From an uncultured Spirochaetaceae bacterium (GTDB lineage Bacteria > Spirochaetota > Spirochaetia > Sphaerochaetales > Sphaerochaetaceae), in NCBI GenBank assembly GCA_944390725.1, contig CALXQU010000014.1, positions 1 to 61,146 of the forward strand: 61,146 nucleotides of DNA, in the 5' to 3' direction. Shown one piece after another: positions 8,416 through 16,327 of the stretch. Made by a program: the position numbers and the translations under genes. The notes below the pieces were generated by a model. That model worked only from the letters and a program-made list of their open reading frames with translations, was not told where the DNA came from and searched no databases. Position 1 is the stretch's first letter; every line of letters starts with the position of its first letter.

Positions 8416-9194
8416 GGATACTCGAGACCCAGAACCTGACAAGGGAATTCGGCGGCGTCATCGCGGTCAATGATGTCAGCTTCAAGGTGGAGGAAGGGCT
8501 GGTTACCGGCCTCATCGGGCCCAATGGCGCAGGGAAGACGACGCTCTTCAACCAGATCACCGGCATGGATAAGCCGACTTCCGGCAAGGTCATATTCGAT
8601 GGGAAGGACATAACAGGCCTTCCTGCCTGGAAGATAAGCCGCCTGGGCATCGCGCGTACATTCCAGAACATAAGGCTGTACCGCGAGCTCACCGCAGTCG
8701 AGAACGTCATGCTCGGCCTGCATTTCAAGGTCGGTTCCGACCCGTTCAGGCACCGCTTCCTGCAGTCGCTCAGGAGCTATGTATTCGCCTCGGGCGAGAA
8801 CAAGGAGCTCTATGGCAAGGCTATGGAGTGGCTCGGCTTCTTCGATATAGCGGATAGCGCCCAGGAGCTTGCGAGGAACCTCCCTTACGGCACGCAGCGC
8901 GAGCTTGAGATCGCGAGGGCGCTTTCGGCAGAGCCGAAGCTCCTCTTCCTTGATGAGCCGGCAGCTGGCATGAACCCCGCGGAGACGGCCCATCTGATGT
9001 CCGTCATCGACAAGATCCGTTCCCTCGGCGTGACTGTCGTGCTCATCGAGCATGACATGAAGCTCGTCATGAATATCTGCGACCAGATTACGGTGCTCAA
9101 CTTCGGCATGAAAATCGCGGAGGGAACGCCCAATGCGATAAAGACGAACAGGGATGTCATCGAGGCATATCTCGGCAGAGAGGAGGATTTCTGA
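8412..9194 (+). CDS. livG: Branched-chain amino-acid ABC transporter ATPase
   Basis: A 260-residue ABC ATPase. Walker A is GPNGAGKTTLFNQITG and the Q-loop is ARTFQNIRLYRELT, both typical of LivG. The family-specific insert around GLHFKVGSDPFRHRFLQS is present. The degenerate signature LPYGTQRELEIARAL and Walker B LLFLDEPAAGMNP follow. The ATG at 8412 overlaps the livM stop (ATGA); a longer frame from 8322 lies within livM and is not the start. It powers transport with LivF. Confidence 0.96.
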   Translation: MRILETQNLTREFGGVIAVNDVSFKVEEGLVTGLIGPNGAGKTTLFNQITGMDKPTSGKVIFDGKDITGLPAWKISRLGIARTFQNIRLYRELTAVENVMLGLHFKVGSDPFRHRFLQSLRSYVFASGENKELYGKAMEWLGFFDIADSAQELARNLPYGTQRELEIARALSAEPKLLFLDEPAAGMNPAETAHLMSVIDKIRSLGVTVVLIEHDMKLVMNICDQITVLNFGMKIAEGTPNAIKTNRDVIEAYLGREEDF

Positions 9195-9195
9195 T

Positions 9196-9924
9196 ATGGC
9201 ATTGCTCAGGATCGAGGATATTTCGGTGTCGTATGGCAACATAAGGGCCCTTTCCGATGTCTCCATGTCTGTCGATGAAGGGGATATCGTCGCGCTGATC
9301 GGTGCCAATGGCGCTGGCAAGTCGACGCTTATGAGCGCTATCGTAGGCCTCGTGCCGCTGCAGTCGGGCACTGTCGAGTACGATGGGCAGGCGATCTGCC
9401 AGTCGAAGCACCAGAAGCTGACGACCGACCTCATCGTGAAGAAGGGGATTGCCCTTGTTCCCGAGGGAAGGCATGTATTCGCTGATATGACCGTAGAGGA
9501 GAATCTCGATATGGGTGCCTTCATGGTCCGCGACAGCGCCCTTATCGCCAGGAAGAAGGAGGAGATGTATGATTTCTTCCCCATCCTCGGCGCGAGGAGG
9601 AAGCAGAAGACCAGGTCGCTTTCCGGCGGCGAGCAGCAGATGATGGCCATTGCGAGGGCCCTGATGTCGTCTCCGCGCCTGCTGCTGCTTGATGAGCCGG
9701 GGCTTGGACTCGCTCCCCTTGTCGTGCAGGATATCTTCAGCAAGATCAGGATCATCAACGAGGAGAGCAGGCTGACTGTCTTCCTCGTGGAGCAGAATGC
9801 CCGCCTTGCGCTCAAGTCCTCCGATTACGGGTATGTGCTTGAGAACGGCAGGATAGTCCTGCAGGATACGGGCGAGAACCTGCTGAGCAACGAGAGCGTG
9901 CAGAAAGCGTATCTTGGAGCTTGA
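9196..9924 (+). CDS. livF: Branched-chain amino-acid ABC transporter ATPase
   Basis: A 242-residue ABC ATPase starting MALLRIEDISVSYGNIRAL one base after the livG stop. Walker A is GANGAGKSTLMSAIVG. The Q-loop region reads ALVPEGRHVFADMTVEENL, which is characteristic of LivF. The signature is LSGGEQQMMAIARAL and Walker B is LLLLDEPGLGLAP. It is the second ATPase of the heterodimer and the last gene of the operon. mnmA begins 25 bases later with its own promoter-like sequence inside the livF 3' end. Confidence 0.96.
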   Translation: MALLRIEDISVSYGNIRALSDVSMSVDEGDIVALIGANGAGKSTLMSAIVGLVPLQSGTVEYDGQAICQSKHQKLTTDLIVKKGIALVPEGRHVFADMTVEENLDMGAFMVRDSALIARKKEEMYDFFPILGARRKQKTRSLSGGEQQMMAIARALMSSPRLLLLDEPGLGLAPLVVQDIFSKIRIINEESRLTVFLVEQNARLALKSSDYGYVLENGRIVLQDTGENLLSNESVQKAYLGA

Positions 9925-9942
9925 GCCATATTCTGGTAGCAT
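9914..9942 (+). promoter_or_regulatory. Promoter of mnmA predicted to give a leaderless mRNA
   Basis: TTGGAG (9914-9919), a 17-base spacer and TAGCAT (9937-9942) preceded by TGG (extended -10). The -10 box ends 7 bases before the ATG at 9950, so the start codon would sit at or next to +1. The -35 box lies inside the end of livF. Confidence 0.5.
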
Positions 9943-9949
9943 TTTCCCT

Positions 9950-11005
9950 ATGAAGGTTCTGGTAGGGATGTCAGGCGGCATCGATTCATCGGTGGCCGCC
10001 TATCTTCTCAAGAGGGAAGGCTACGAGGTAGAGGGCGTTACGATGCTGATCTGGAAGAAGGATTCGCCGTTCCCTCTCCCCAAAGGCGCCAACAGCTGCT
10101 ACTGCCCTGACAAGAGCCGTGACCTTGAGGCTGTGGACCGGGTCTGCAGGGCCCTTTCGATTCCGCATCATATCATCGACTGCTCCGATATCTATGAGAG
10201 CGAGGTCCTTGCCAGGTTCAGGGAGGAGTATCTCGCGGGCCATACCCCGAACCCATGCATCTGGTGCAACAGGAAGGTGAAGTTCGGGGCGATGCTCGAC
10301 AGGGCTGCCCAGGAGCTCGATTTCGATTGTTTCGCCACAGGCCATTACGCGAGGATCGGCAGGAGGGATGGCAGGTATGCGCTCCTCAAGGCGGCGGACC
10401 TGAGGAAGGACCAGAGCTATTTCCTCTCCAGGCTCTCGCAGGAGCAGCTGGCAAGGACGCTGTTCCCCCTCGGCGGATACACGAAGGATGAGATACGCCG
10501 GATCGATGAGGAGCTGGGCTTCCATGAGCCTGGCATGGCCGAGAGCCAGGATTTCTATGGCGGCGACTATTCGGTCCTCATCCAGAAGCCTGATCTTCAC
10601 GGGGATATAGTCCTCACGTCCGGGAGGAAGGTCGGCACACATCGCGGATACTGGCACTATACGATAGGGCAGAGGCGGGGGCTGGCCGTTGCCTACACGG
10701 AGCCCCTTTACGTGATAGCGATCGACAAGGACAGCAACCGCGTGGTGGTAGGGACGGAGTCGGAGACCCACAGCTCATGCATCTCCGCATCGGATCCTGT
10801 ATATGTATCGGAGGCCGGATTCGAGCCGGGAAGGGTATACCAGGTGAAGATACGCAGCACGTCGCCAGGCGCCGATGCTGAGATAACGGCTTCCGCCGAT
10901 GGCTTCGATATGAGGTTCTTCTCCTATGTGAAGGGAGCCGCTCCCGGGCAGAGCGCGGTGGTCTATGACGGCGATGCCGTGATAGCCTCCGGTTATATAA
11001 GGTAG
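9950..11005 (+). CDS. mnmA: tRNA-uridine 2-sulfurtransferase, variant active site
   Basis: A 351-residue homologue of MnmA/TrmU, which adenylates and thiolates U34 of tRNA-Lys, -Glu and -Gln. The PP-loop GMSGGIDSSVAAYLL is at the N-terminus. The first catalytic Cys pair sits in HTPNPCIWCN (Cys103, Cys106), then TGHYAR, DQSYFL and YTIGQRRGL. The second catalytic Cys, normally in ESQDIC, is replaced: here the segment reads ESQDFYGGDY, with Tyr at about 203. Two extra Cys (NSCYC, about 50 and 52) are near the N-terminus. The start is the ATG at 9950. It could be a true MnmA with altered sulfur chemistry or a related thiolase. Confidence 0.85.
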   Translation: MKVLVGMSGGIDSSVAAYLLKREGYEVEGVTMLIWKKDSPFPLPKGANSCYCPDKSRDLEAVDRVCRALSIPHHIIDCSDIYESEVLARFREEYLAGHTPNPCIWCNRKVKFGAMLDRAAQELDFDCFATGHYARIGRRDGRYALLKAADLRKDQSYFLSRLSQEQLARTLFPLGGYTKDEIRRIDEELGFHEPGMAESQDFYGGDYSVLIQKPDLHGDIVLTSGRKVGTHRGYWHYTIGQRRGLAVAYTEPLYVIAIDKDSNRVVVGTESETHSSCISASDPVYVSEAGFEPGRVYQVKIRSTSPGADAEITASADGFDMRFFSYVKGAAPGQSAVVYDGDAVIASGYIR

Positions 11006-11052
11006 CATTGCCGCAGAACTGATGGTATCCTCTATGGAAAGGAGGATGCAGG

Positions 11053-11862
11053 ATGAGAGTCATCATCGAACCTGACTATGACAAGCTTTCGCTTTGGGCT
11101 GCGAGGTATATCGCAAGAAGGATCAAGAACCATGAGAGAAGCGGAGAGACAAGGCCTTTCGTCCTAGGCCTCCCTACAGGCTCCTCGCCGCTCGGCACAT
11201 ACAAGGAGCTGATCAAGCTCTGCAGGTCAGGCTATCTCTCGTTCAGGAATGTCGTCACGTTCAATATGGATGAGTACATAGGCCTGCCGAAGAACCATGA
11301 GCAGAGCTACTGGATGTTCATGCACAGGAACTTCTTCGACCATATCGACATACCGGCAGAGAATGCCAACCTGCTCGATGGCATGGCCGAGGATCCTGTC
11401 GAGGAGTGCAGGGCATATGAGGAGAAGATCGCCTCCTATGGCGGCATAGACCTCTTCCTGGGCGGCATAGGCGCGGATGGGCATATCGCATTCAATGAGC
11501 CGTTCAGCTCGCTCTCATCGCGCACGAGGGAGAAGACGCTTACCTATGATACCAAGGTGATGAACTCCCGGTTCTTCGGCGGCAATATCTCGGCGATCCC
11601 TTCCAAGGCCCTCACCGTAGGCGTGGAGACGATCATGTCAGCCGATGAGGTCATGATACTCGTCAATGGGCATTCCAAGGCCAGGGCGCTCAGGCATACT
11701 GTCGAAGGCGGGGTCTCGCAGGCATGGACATGCTCTGCGCTGCAGATGCATAAGCGTGCCATCATCGTCTGCGATGAGGATGCCTGCGATGAGCTGAAGG
11801 TATCCACATACCGTTACTTCAAGGATATCGAGCAGGCGAATCTGGAACCGATGGCGCTGTAG
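11053..11862 (+). CDS. nagB: Glucosamine-6-phosphate deaminase
   Basis: A 269-residue enzyme that converts glucosamine-6-phosphate to fructose-6-phosphate and ammonia, opening amino sugars to glycolysis. Family motifs are [17 protein letters not shown] (phosphate loop), [10 protein letters not shown] with the catalytic Asp, and [14 protein letters not shown] with the ring-opening His. An ideal AAAGGAGG precedes the ATG. A TATCCT -10-like box at 11026-11031 would give a short leader carrying that site. A terminator follows at 11901-11931. Confidence 0.95.
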   Translation: MRVIIEPDYDKLSLWAARYIARRIKNHERSGETRPFVLGLPTGSSPLGTYKELIKLCRSGYLSFRNVVTFNMDEYIGLPKNHEQSYWMFMHRNFFDHIDIPAENANLLDGMAEDPVEECRAYEEKIASYGGIDLFLGGIGADGHIAFNEPFSSLSSRTREKTLTYDTKVMNSRFFGGNISAIPSKALTVGVETIMSADEVMILVNGHSKARALRHTVEGGVSQAWTCSALQMHKRAIIVCDEDACDELKVSTYRYFKDIEQANLEPMAL

Positions 11863-11900
11863 GATAAACCAGGACAGTTTCCTGGCAGGGAAAAGGATTA

Positions 11901-11931
11901 CAGCTGATTGGCAGTCCGGTCAGCTGCTTTT
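11901..11931 (+). terminator. Intrinsic terminator of nagB
   Basis: The stem CAGCTGA/TCAGCTG (11901-11907 with 11920-11926) is followed by CTTTTC. It overlaps the stop codon of the convergent regulator gene at 11920. A weaker hairpin, CCAGGA/TCCTGG, lies just upstream. Confidence 0.55.
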
Positions 11932-12192
11932 CATAAGCATATCCATCCTGGTATAGCTCTCCTGCAGATTCAGCCAGTAGCTAGCTGATGTGCCAAGGAG
12001 GCTTGATAGCTTTGCGGCGGTATCTGCGGAAAGGTGCTCCTCGCCATCCAGGAGCTTATGGAGATAATCAGCGGTGATGCCGATCCTTTCCGCGAAGTCC
12101 TCTGGATGCATTCCGCTGCTTTCGATTATCTCTTTGATGTAATAGCCAGGATGGAATGCAATCATGTCATTGTGTTCTATATAGCTGCTCAT
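11920..12192 (-). CDS. HigA-family XRE regulator without an adjacent toxin
   Basis: A 90-residue protein with HPGYYIKEIIESSGMHPEDFA followed by a helix-turn-helix (RIGITADYLHKLLDGE), then LGTSASYWLNLQESY. This is the HigA/VapI addiction-module antidote pattern. No HigB-like ORF lies on either side: the neighbours are nagB and a lipoprotein gene. A perfect inverted repeat, 16 bases upstream of the ATG, and a TATAAT further upstream suggest autoregulation. It may be a stand-alone regulator derived from a toxin-antitoxin system. Confidence 0.85.
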   Translation of the reverse strand: MSSYIEHNDMIAFHPGYYIKEIIESSGMHPEDFAERIGITADYLHKLLDGEEHLSADTAAKLSSLLGTSASYWLNLQESYTRMDMLMKSS

Positions 12193-12207
12193 GATATCAG
12201 AAGATGC

Positions 12208-12231
12208 GGACGTCCACCGTTATGGACGTCC
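12208..12231. promoter_or_regulatory. Inverted repeat upstream of the HigA-like gene, probable operator
   Basis: GGACGTCCA and TGGACGTCC form a perfect 9-bp inverted repeat separated by 6 bases. It lies between a minus-strand TATAAT (12277-12272) and the start codon at 12192. There is no T-run, so an operator fits better than a terminator. Confidence 0.5.
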
Positions 12232-12281
12232 TGCTATGCCTAGGCTATTCCAGTATATGCTGCAACAGCCCATTATAACCG

Positions 12282-12818
12282 TCATTTCGAGAGCGTGCCT
12301 GTCTCCTTCATGCTCGTGTGCCGGCTTATTCCGAGTTCCGTTACGGTGATGGTTCCATCCATAGTGCTCTCGAATCCAACCTCTGTATCGCTTATATTCG
12401 TGAATGTCATCCTGAGCGTGAAGCTGCTTTTGAGCATCTCTCCCAGTTCCTCGATCACAGGGCCGAACTCTTCTTCCATCCCGGGGATTCCTTTCTCTAT
12501 GAGATGAACCAGCGTCAGCCCATCCATCTCGAGCGTATAGGACCTGTCGCTGTCGTTGCCATTCTCAAAGCAGCTGACGCCATGCGTTATACACCAGGAT
12601 TTCCAGCTATCGATGTCATTGGCGGTAGTCGTAATCCTCTCAGGAGAAGATGACTGTTCTCCATTTTGCGTGACTGTGACATCTCCGGTGAGAGTGGAAT
12701 TGGCAAGCCATTTCGGCAGGGCCTTATCCAATGATGCGGGAGTGCCTGGTGAGCATCCTGCAATTACGAGGATTGCAGCCAGAAGAGCTGCAATCATGGT
12801 GAGTTTGTTCTTCTTCAT
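12282..12818 (-). CDS. Putative lipoprotein, paralogue of the 13027 gene
   Basis: A 178-residue protein with signal peptide and lipobox VIAGC (Cys22). After it comes the motif ALPKWLANSTLTGDVTVTQ, also found in the neighbouring lipoprotein as PLPQWFAGKTLEGEVTTVTQ. The two are therefore tandem diverged copies. The rest is Thr- and Ser-rich beta-type sequence, with no known domain recognised. The start is supported by AAGGAG. A short hairpin (CTGCAG..CTGCAG) sits just before the ribosome-binding site. Confidence 0.75.
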   Translation of the reverse strand: MKKNKLTMIAALLAAILVIAGCSPGTPASLDKALPKWLANSTLTGDVTVTQNGEQSSSPERITTTANDIDSWKSWCITHGVSCFENGNDSDRSYTLEMDGLTLVHLIEKGIPGMEEEFGPVIEELGEMLKSSFTLRMTFTNISDTEVGFESTMDGTITVTELGISRHTSMKETGTLSK

Positions 12819-12922
12819 AACCTATTCTCCTTTTTGCTGCAGAGCATTCCTGCAGCCTCCCATGTCCGATTGACTGCTATCATGTCTTTCTGAGAATAGG
12901 ATACTATTGTTTCCTATGATTT

Positions 12923-12943
12923 CATCAAATTTGTGATTTGATG
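12923..12943. repeat. Inverted repeat upstream of a lipoprotein gene
   Basis: CATCAAAT-TTGTG-ATTTGATG is a perfect 8-bp inverted repeat in the roughly 200-base region between the two lipoprotein genes. Its minus-strand TTGATG (12928-12923) could be a -35 box, with TATCCT (12903-12898) as the -10 box at a long 19-base spacing. It may be an operator for the 12282-12818 gene. Confidence 0.3.
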
Positions 12944-13026
12944 TGCCTTGAAGTCCTTGAGGATACAATTTCCTGACTTACCGCAGGATGGCAGGCTGCA
13001 CCATCAGGGACAGCCTGCTGCATGCG

Positions 13027-13521
13027 TCATCCCTGGCTGGCAACCGTCAGGATTCCCTTCGTGATGGTCGTCGTGGATGTATCAGCGGCCTTTTCCCTGA
13101 CTATGTGCGAGAAGATGACCTTGCCTGAATCCGGGATATTGCAGAAGGAGATAATCGTGGAGGAGAAGCCTGTTTCCGTACTGCTGAAGGCATTGATGAT
13201 GTATGAATTGCCTTCTGCCTTCTCCGTATAGGATAGCCCTTCGGCGGCCATTCCTGCCTTCAGGTCATCGCCTCCGATATTGATTTCCGTCTCTGTCGTC
13301 GTGATGGTGACTGCTTCAGGCTCTGCTGGAGCCGTCGGGTCCTCAGCTGCAGACGGCTGTGTCCCGATTATCTGCGTCACGGTGGTGACTTCGCCCTCAA
13401 GCGTCTTGCCCGCGAACCACTGCGGCAGCGGATTCTCCACGGAACCGGTGGCTGCAGGTGCGCATCCTGCGATTATCAGCAAAGCTGCGGAAAGCAGCCC
13501 GATGGTGATGAGTCTTCTCAT
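13027..13521 (-). CDS. Putative lipoprotein, paralogue of the 12282 gene
   Basis: A 164-residue protein with signal peptide and lipobox IIAGC (Cys20). The first mature segment, PLPQWFAGKTLEGEVTTVTQ, matches the neighbouring lipoprotein, followed by a Pro/Ala/Glu-rich stretch (about residues 56-70). The C-terminal half (EGNSYIINAFSSTETGF) is beta-like. An AGGAGAACGC site precedes the ATG. No function is recognised; envelope location is inferred from the lipobox. Confidence 0.75.
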   Translation of the reverse strand: MRRLITIGLLSAALLIIAGCAPAATGSVENPLPQWFAGKTLEGEVTTVTQIIGTQPSAAEDPTAPAEPEAVTITTTETEINIGGDDLKAGMAAEGLSYTEKAEGNSYIINAFSSTETGFSSTIISFCNIPDSGKVIFSHIVREKAADTSTTTITKGILTVASQG

Positions 13522-13589
13522 TGCGTTCTCCTTTGCTGGATTCGCATATGATTGTACAGGAGTTTACGTATCTGCGATAGGGGATAGGC

Positions 13590-15140
13590 TCAGCTGCCGC
13601 GCTTTGCTATCCTGTATCGCCTGTTCCTGTTGCCGCCGGTGGATTCGACCTGCCCGTCTGCGCAGAGCCTGCCGAGGAGCGCCCTTGTCCTTACAGGGCT
13701 GAGTCCCACTTCCTTTGCGATTTCAGCGGTAATCGACTCCCCGTTCTCTGCAAGATAGCAGCAGATCTCATCCATCCTCTCGTATTCTGTCTCCCTATAC
13801 GGTTTATCGCTTGCAGGTTTATCGCTTGCAGGTTTATCGCTTGCAGGTTTATCGCTTGCAGGTTTATCGCTTGCAGGTTTATCGCTTGCGTTTCTTCTGA
13901 AGGTATCCGTGAAGGGAAGTATGAGGGTCGTCCGCATGGCATTCAGGTCCTCGATGACGGAAGGGGCAGGGAAGCCCTCGCTTTTCCATGCTGCCAGTAT
14001 CCTGGGAACCCCGCTTCCGGCACGTTCGCCTAGCCCAAGCAGGTTGAACATCTTCATTATCGCCTTATTGCGGGCATCGGAGATCCCGCCGGCAAGCATC
14101 TCATCCTTTCCCACCCTGATGTCGCCGGGATTGGAGAAGATGATGCCATCCGGGTGCTTCTGTATGACGACTCCGGAAGGGATGAAGAAATCCGCATTGG
14201 TCAGACAGTTCGCAAATGCTTCCCTTACGGCGCTGTGCACAGGCGTATCATCCTGCCTTGTCATGATGCCGTCCTGCATGGCCAGCCTGAATGGTGACTT
14301 GAGGGCATTGCCGAGCCTGGCAGAGACCATGAAGAAGAAATCATGGAGATTGCCCGTCCAGCTGCCTGACTGCGAGTGTATCCTATCAATCCAGTCTATG
14401 GCGGATTCCGTACCATATTCCCTGTAGTCTAGGAAGTATTCAGGGTATTCCTGGGTTATCTGGTGCTCCTCGCCGAACATCAGAAGCCCTGCTGCTGTAG
14501 GATGGAGGCCTTTCCCCCTGATTGCCGCAGCGCCTATCCTGATTAGGTACTGTTCCGTGGAAAGCAGTCTCCAGGGATGGTTCGGCGAATGGTATGCATG
14601 GCTGTTCCTGTATGAGCGTATGGATTCCTGGTTGAGGTCAGACCAGCTGAGCTCCTCTATTACCTTCATATCCGGAGTAGCCTCCGGGGCATCTCTCAGC
14701 ATTGCGTTGACTTCCCGTCTGCTGCAGCGGTAATCGCCCTCGAATCCGCGCCGGAATGTCCCTCCATAGAGGCTGTTCCCGATATAGACTGGCTTCTCTG
14801 TCCTGCCAGCACGCGGGACGGTGATGGCGATGACCTCATCCCCATTGCTTTCCGTATACAGCTCGATGCTGCTATCAGTCAGCAGGTTCGCAGAGACCTT
14901 GTTCGGATTGTTCAGCGTGTTCCATAGGTCCTTCAGGACCTTCTGGGAATTCCTCAGGCCGGAAGGGATGAATGACCCGTCTTCCAGTTCCCTTACACCG
15001 AGGAGTATGATACCGCCATATGTATTGGCAAATGCGGAGTATGTTTCCCACAGGGAATCAGGGAGGCCCCTCGCCGCATTCCTGGCTTCGATGGTGCTGT
15101 TCTCCCTATATGCCCTGTATCTGCTGATATCGAATCCCAT
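13590..15140 (-). CDS. AlbA_2-domain ATP-binding regulator with ASDKP repeats
   Basis: A 516-residue protein of the divergent AlbA_2/AAA_4 (Schlafen-like) putative transcriptional regulators. Residues about 5-140 form the AlbA_2 part (ENSTIEARNAARGLPDSLW, then YSAFANTYGGIILLGV). A middle part with AVREAFANCLTNADFF and ERAGSGVPRIL resembles the HATPase_c_4 domain. Six copies of ASDKP-like units follow, then a winged-helix end (ITAEIAKEVGLSPVRTRALLGRL). The start at 15140 is preferred: MGFDISRYRAYRENSTIEA fits the family, and a -10 box TATCAT ends 6 bases upstream. The role is uncertain; such proteins often sit in accessory or defence contexts. Confidence 0.8.
   Translation of the reverse strand: MGFDISRYRAYRENSTIEARNAARGLPDSLWETYSAFANTYGGIILLGVRELEDGSFIPSGLRNSQKVLKDLWNTLNNPNKVSANLLTDSSIELYTESNGDEVIAITVPRAGRTEKPVYIGNSLYGGTFRRGFEGDYRCSRREVNAMLRDAPEATPDMKVIEELSWSDLNQESIRSYRNSHAYHSPNHPWRLLSTEQYLIRIGAAAIRGKGLHPTAAGLLMFGEEHQITQEYPEYFLDYREYGTESAIDWIDRIHSQSGSWTGNLHDFFFMVSARLGNALKSPFRLAMQDGIMTRQDDTPVHSAVREAFANCLTNADFFIPSGVVIQKHPDGIIFSNPGDIRVGKDEMLAGGISDARNKAIMKMFNLLGLGERAGSGVPRILAAWKSEGFPAPSVIEDLNAMRTTLILPFTDTFRRNASDKPASDKPASDKPASDKPASDKPASDKPYRETEYERMDEICCYLAENGESITAEIAKEVGLSPVRTRALLGRLCADGQVESTGGNRNRRYRIAKRGS
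13801..13890 (-). repeat. Six tandem copies of a 15-bp unit inside a coding region
   Basis: Plus strand unit GGTTTATCGCTTGCA is repeated exactly five times, with a sixth copy differing in the last base. Encoded on the minus strand it gives the linker (ASDKP)n between the ATPase-like part and the C-terminal winged helix. Because the unit is a multiple of three, copy-number changes would lengthen or shorten the linker without a frameshift. Confidence 0.97.
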
Positions 15141-15146
15141 GCATAT

Positions 15147-15152
15147 ATGATA
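15147..15152 (-). promoter_or_regulatory. -10 box of the AlbA_2 gene, leaderless type
   Basis: Minus-strand TATCAT ends 6 bases before the ATG at 15140. No Shine-Dalgarno sequence and no clear -35 box are present. Confidence 0.4.
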
Positions 15153-15164
15153 CACGGATCTTAT

Positions 15165-15196
15165 GAAAGGAAAATGCCGGAGGGGCTCTCCGGCAT
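15165..15196 (-). terminator. Intrinsic terminator of the trmJ-glpQ-ferredoxin operon
   Basis: Minus-strand ATGCCGGA/TCCGGCAT (15174-15181 with 15189-15196, 7-base loop) is followed by TTTCCTTTC. It lies 13 bases after the stop codon of the DUF362 gene and directly precedes the promoter of the AlbA_2 gene. Confidence 0.85.
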
Positions 15197-15209
15197 CAGC
15201 TGGCTTTCC

Positions 15210-16313
15210 TTACTTCACCTTGATCAGGTTGTATTCCCTTGTGCCGAGTCCGATGGATTCAGCATATTCCAGCCCCTGCTTCCAGTTGGTGTCGGGGTGG
15301 ACGTCATCGAAGTGGTCATGCAGCTCGTGCTTCGATGTGCTGAGCATCGTATTTGGGTTCTCCGGCATGCTGTTCACCGCATCTGCACAGGCCTGGTCGA
15401 GGGCCACGGGGTCGAAGGATGCGAAGATGCCGATATTAGGCACGATCGGCGCATCGTTCTCGCTATGGCAGTCGCAGTTCGGGGAGATGTCTATCGCGAT
15501 CGCGATGTGGAATGAGGGCCTTCCCTGGAGGACAGCCTTCGCATACTCCATCATCTTGCAGTTGAGGAGGTCATTAGAGCTCGATGTGCCTTCATGGATC
15601 GCATCCTTGGGGCAGATGGCTATGCACCTTCCGCATCCTACGCATCTGTCATGGTCGATATGGCACTTGCCGTTCTCGAATACAGGGCCCTCATGGGCGC
15701 AGATCTTCGCGCACTTGCGGCAGCCGATGCATTTCTCCTGCTCTACGACAGGCTTTCCGGAGGCATGCATCTCCATCTTGCCGCGCCTGGAGCCGCATCC
15801 CATGCCGATGTTCTTCAGGGCGCCTCCGAATCCGGTTGCCTCATGGCCCTTGAAGTGGGAGAGGGAGATGAAGATATCGGCATCCATGACCGCGCGGCCG
15901 ATCTTGGCTGCCGTCACGTACTTGCCATCGACAGGCACTTCCACGTCATCGGTTCCCTTGAGGCCGTCGGCGATGAGGATCTGGCAGCCGGTGGAGAGAG
16001 GCGAGTAGCCGTTGAGGTTGGCGCTGTCGAGATGGTCAAGCGCATTCTTCCTGCCGCCTACGTAGAGGGTGTTGCAGTCCGTGAGGAATGGCTTGCCGCC
16101 TAGCTTCCTTACCTCATCCGCGACGCACTTGGCCCAGTTCGGACGCAGGAATGCCAGATTGCCCGGCTCGCCGAAATGGAGCTTGATTGCCGCATAGTGG
16201 TCCTTGAAATCGATGGTCTCGATCCCAGCCTCCTTCATGACGCGATTAAGCTTATCGAGGAGATTGTTGCCGAAGTCCGTTCTCAGATCGGAAAAGTAAA
16301 CGTCGCTTGCCAT
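15210..16313 (-). CDS. DUF362 protein with two [4Fe-4S] ferredoxin motifs
   Basis: A 367-residue cytoplasmic iron-sulfur protein. The N-terminal DUF362 region reads AAIKLHFGEPGNLAFLRP and then FISLSHFKGHEATGFGGALKN. Two 4Fe-4S clusters are predicted from CIGCRKCAKIC and CVGCGRCIAIC (about residues 205-250). The C-terminus returns to DUF362 sequence (FASFDPVALDQACADAVN). The start at 16313 has GGAAG upstream; the longer frame would reach into glpQ. It is the last gene of a minus-strand operon after trmJ and glpQ. The redox partner is unknown. Confidence 0.9.
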   Translation of the reverse strand: MASDVYFSDLRTDFGNNLLDKLNRVMKEAGIETIDFKDHYAAIKLHFGEPGNLAFLRPNWAKCVADEVRKLGGKPFLTDCNTLYVGGRKNALDHLDSANLNGYSPLSTGCQILIADGLKGTDDVEVPVDGKYVTAAKIGRAVMDADIFISLSHFKGHEATGFGGALKNIGMGCGSRRGKMEMHASGKPVVEQEKCIGCRKCAKICAHEGPVFENGKCHIDHDRCVGCGRCIAICPKDAIHEGTSSSNDLLNCKMMEYAKAVLQGRPSFHIAIAIDISPNCDCHSENDAPIVPNIGIFASFDPVALDQACADAVNSMPENPNTMLSTSKHELHDHFDDVHPDTNWKQGLEYAESIGLGTREYNLIKVK

Positions 16314-16327
16314 AGCTTCCTTCCTTA

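Noticed and set aside
8361..9815. Long minus-strand ORF of 484 codons opposite livG and livF
   Set aside because: It is antisense to two unmistakable ABC ATPases. GC-rich codon bias leaves the complementary frame open. It has no motifs or ribosome-binding site.
12989..13020. Hairpin with CAGGCTG/CAGCCTG after the lipoprotein gene at 13027
   Set aside because: It could be a terminator, but there is no T-run in the direction of transcription and the loop is 12 bases, so it is not listed as one.
13801..13890. Possible CRISPR array
   Set aside because: The 15-bp units are contiguous with no spacers and are in frame within a coding region.
15163..16008. 281-codon plus-strand ORF opposite the DUF362 ferredoxin gene
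   Set aside because: The minus strand carries clear ferredoxin and DUF362 motifs; this ORF is the mirror of them.
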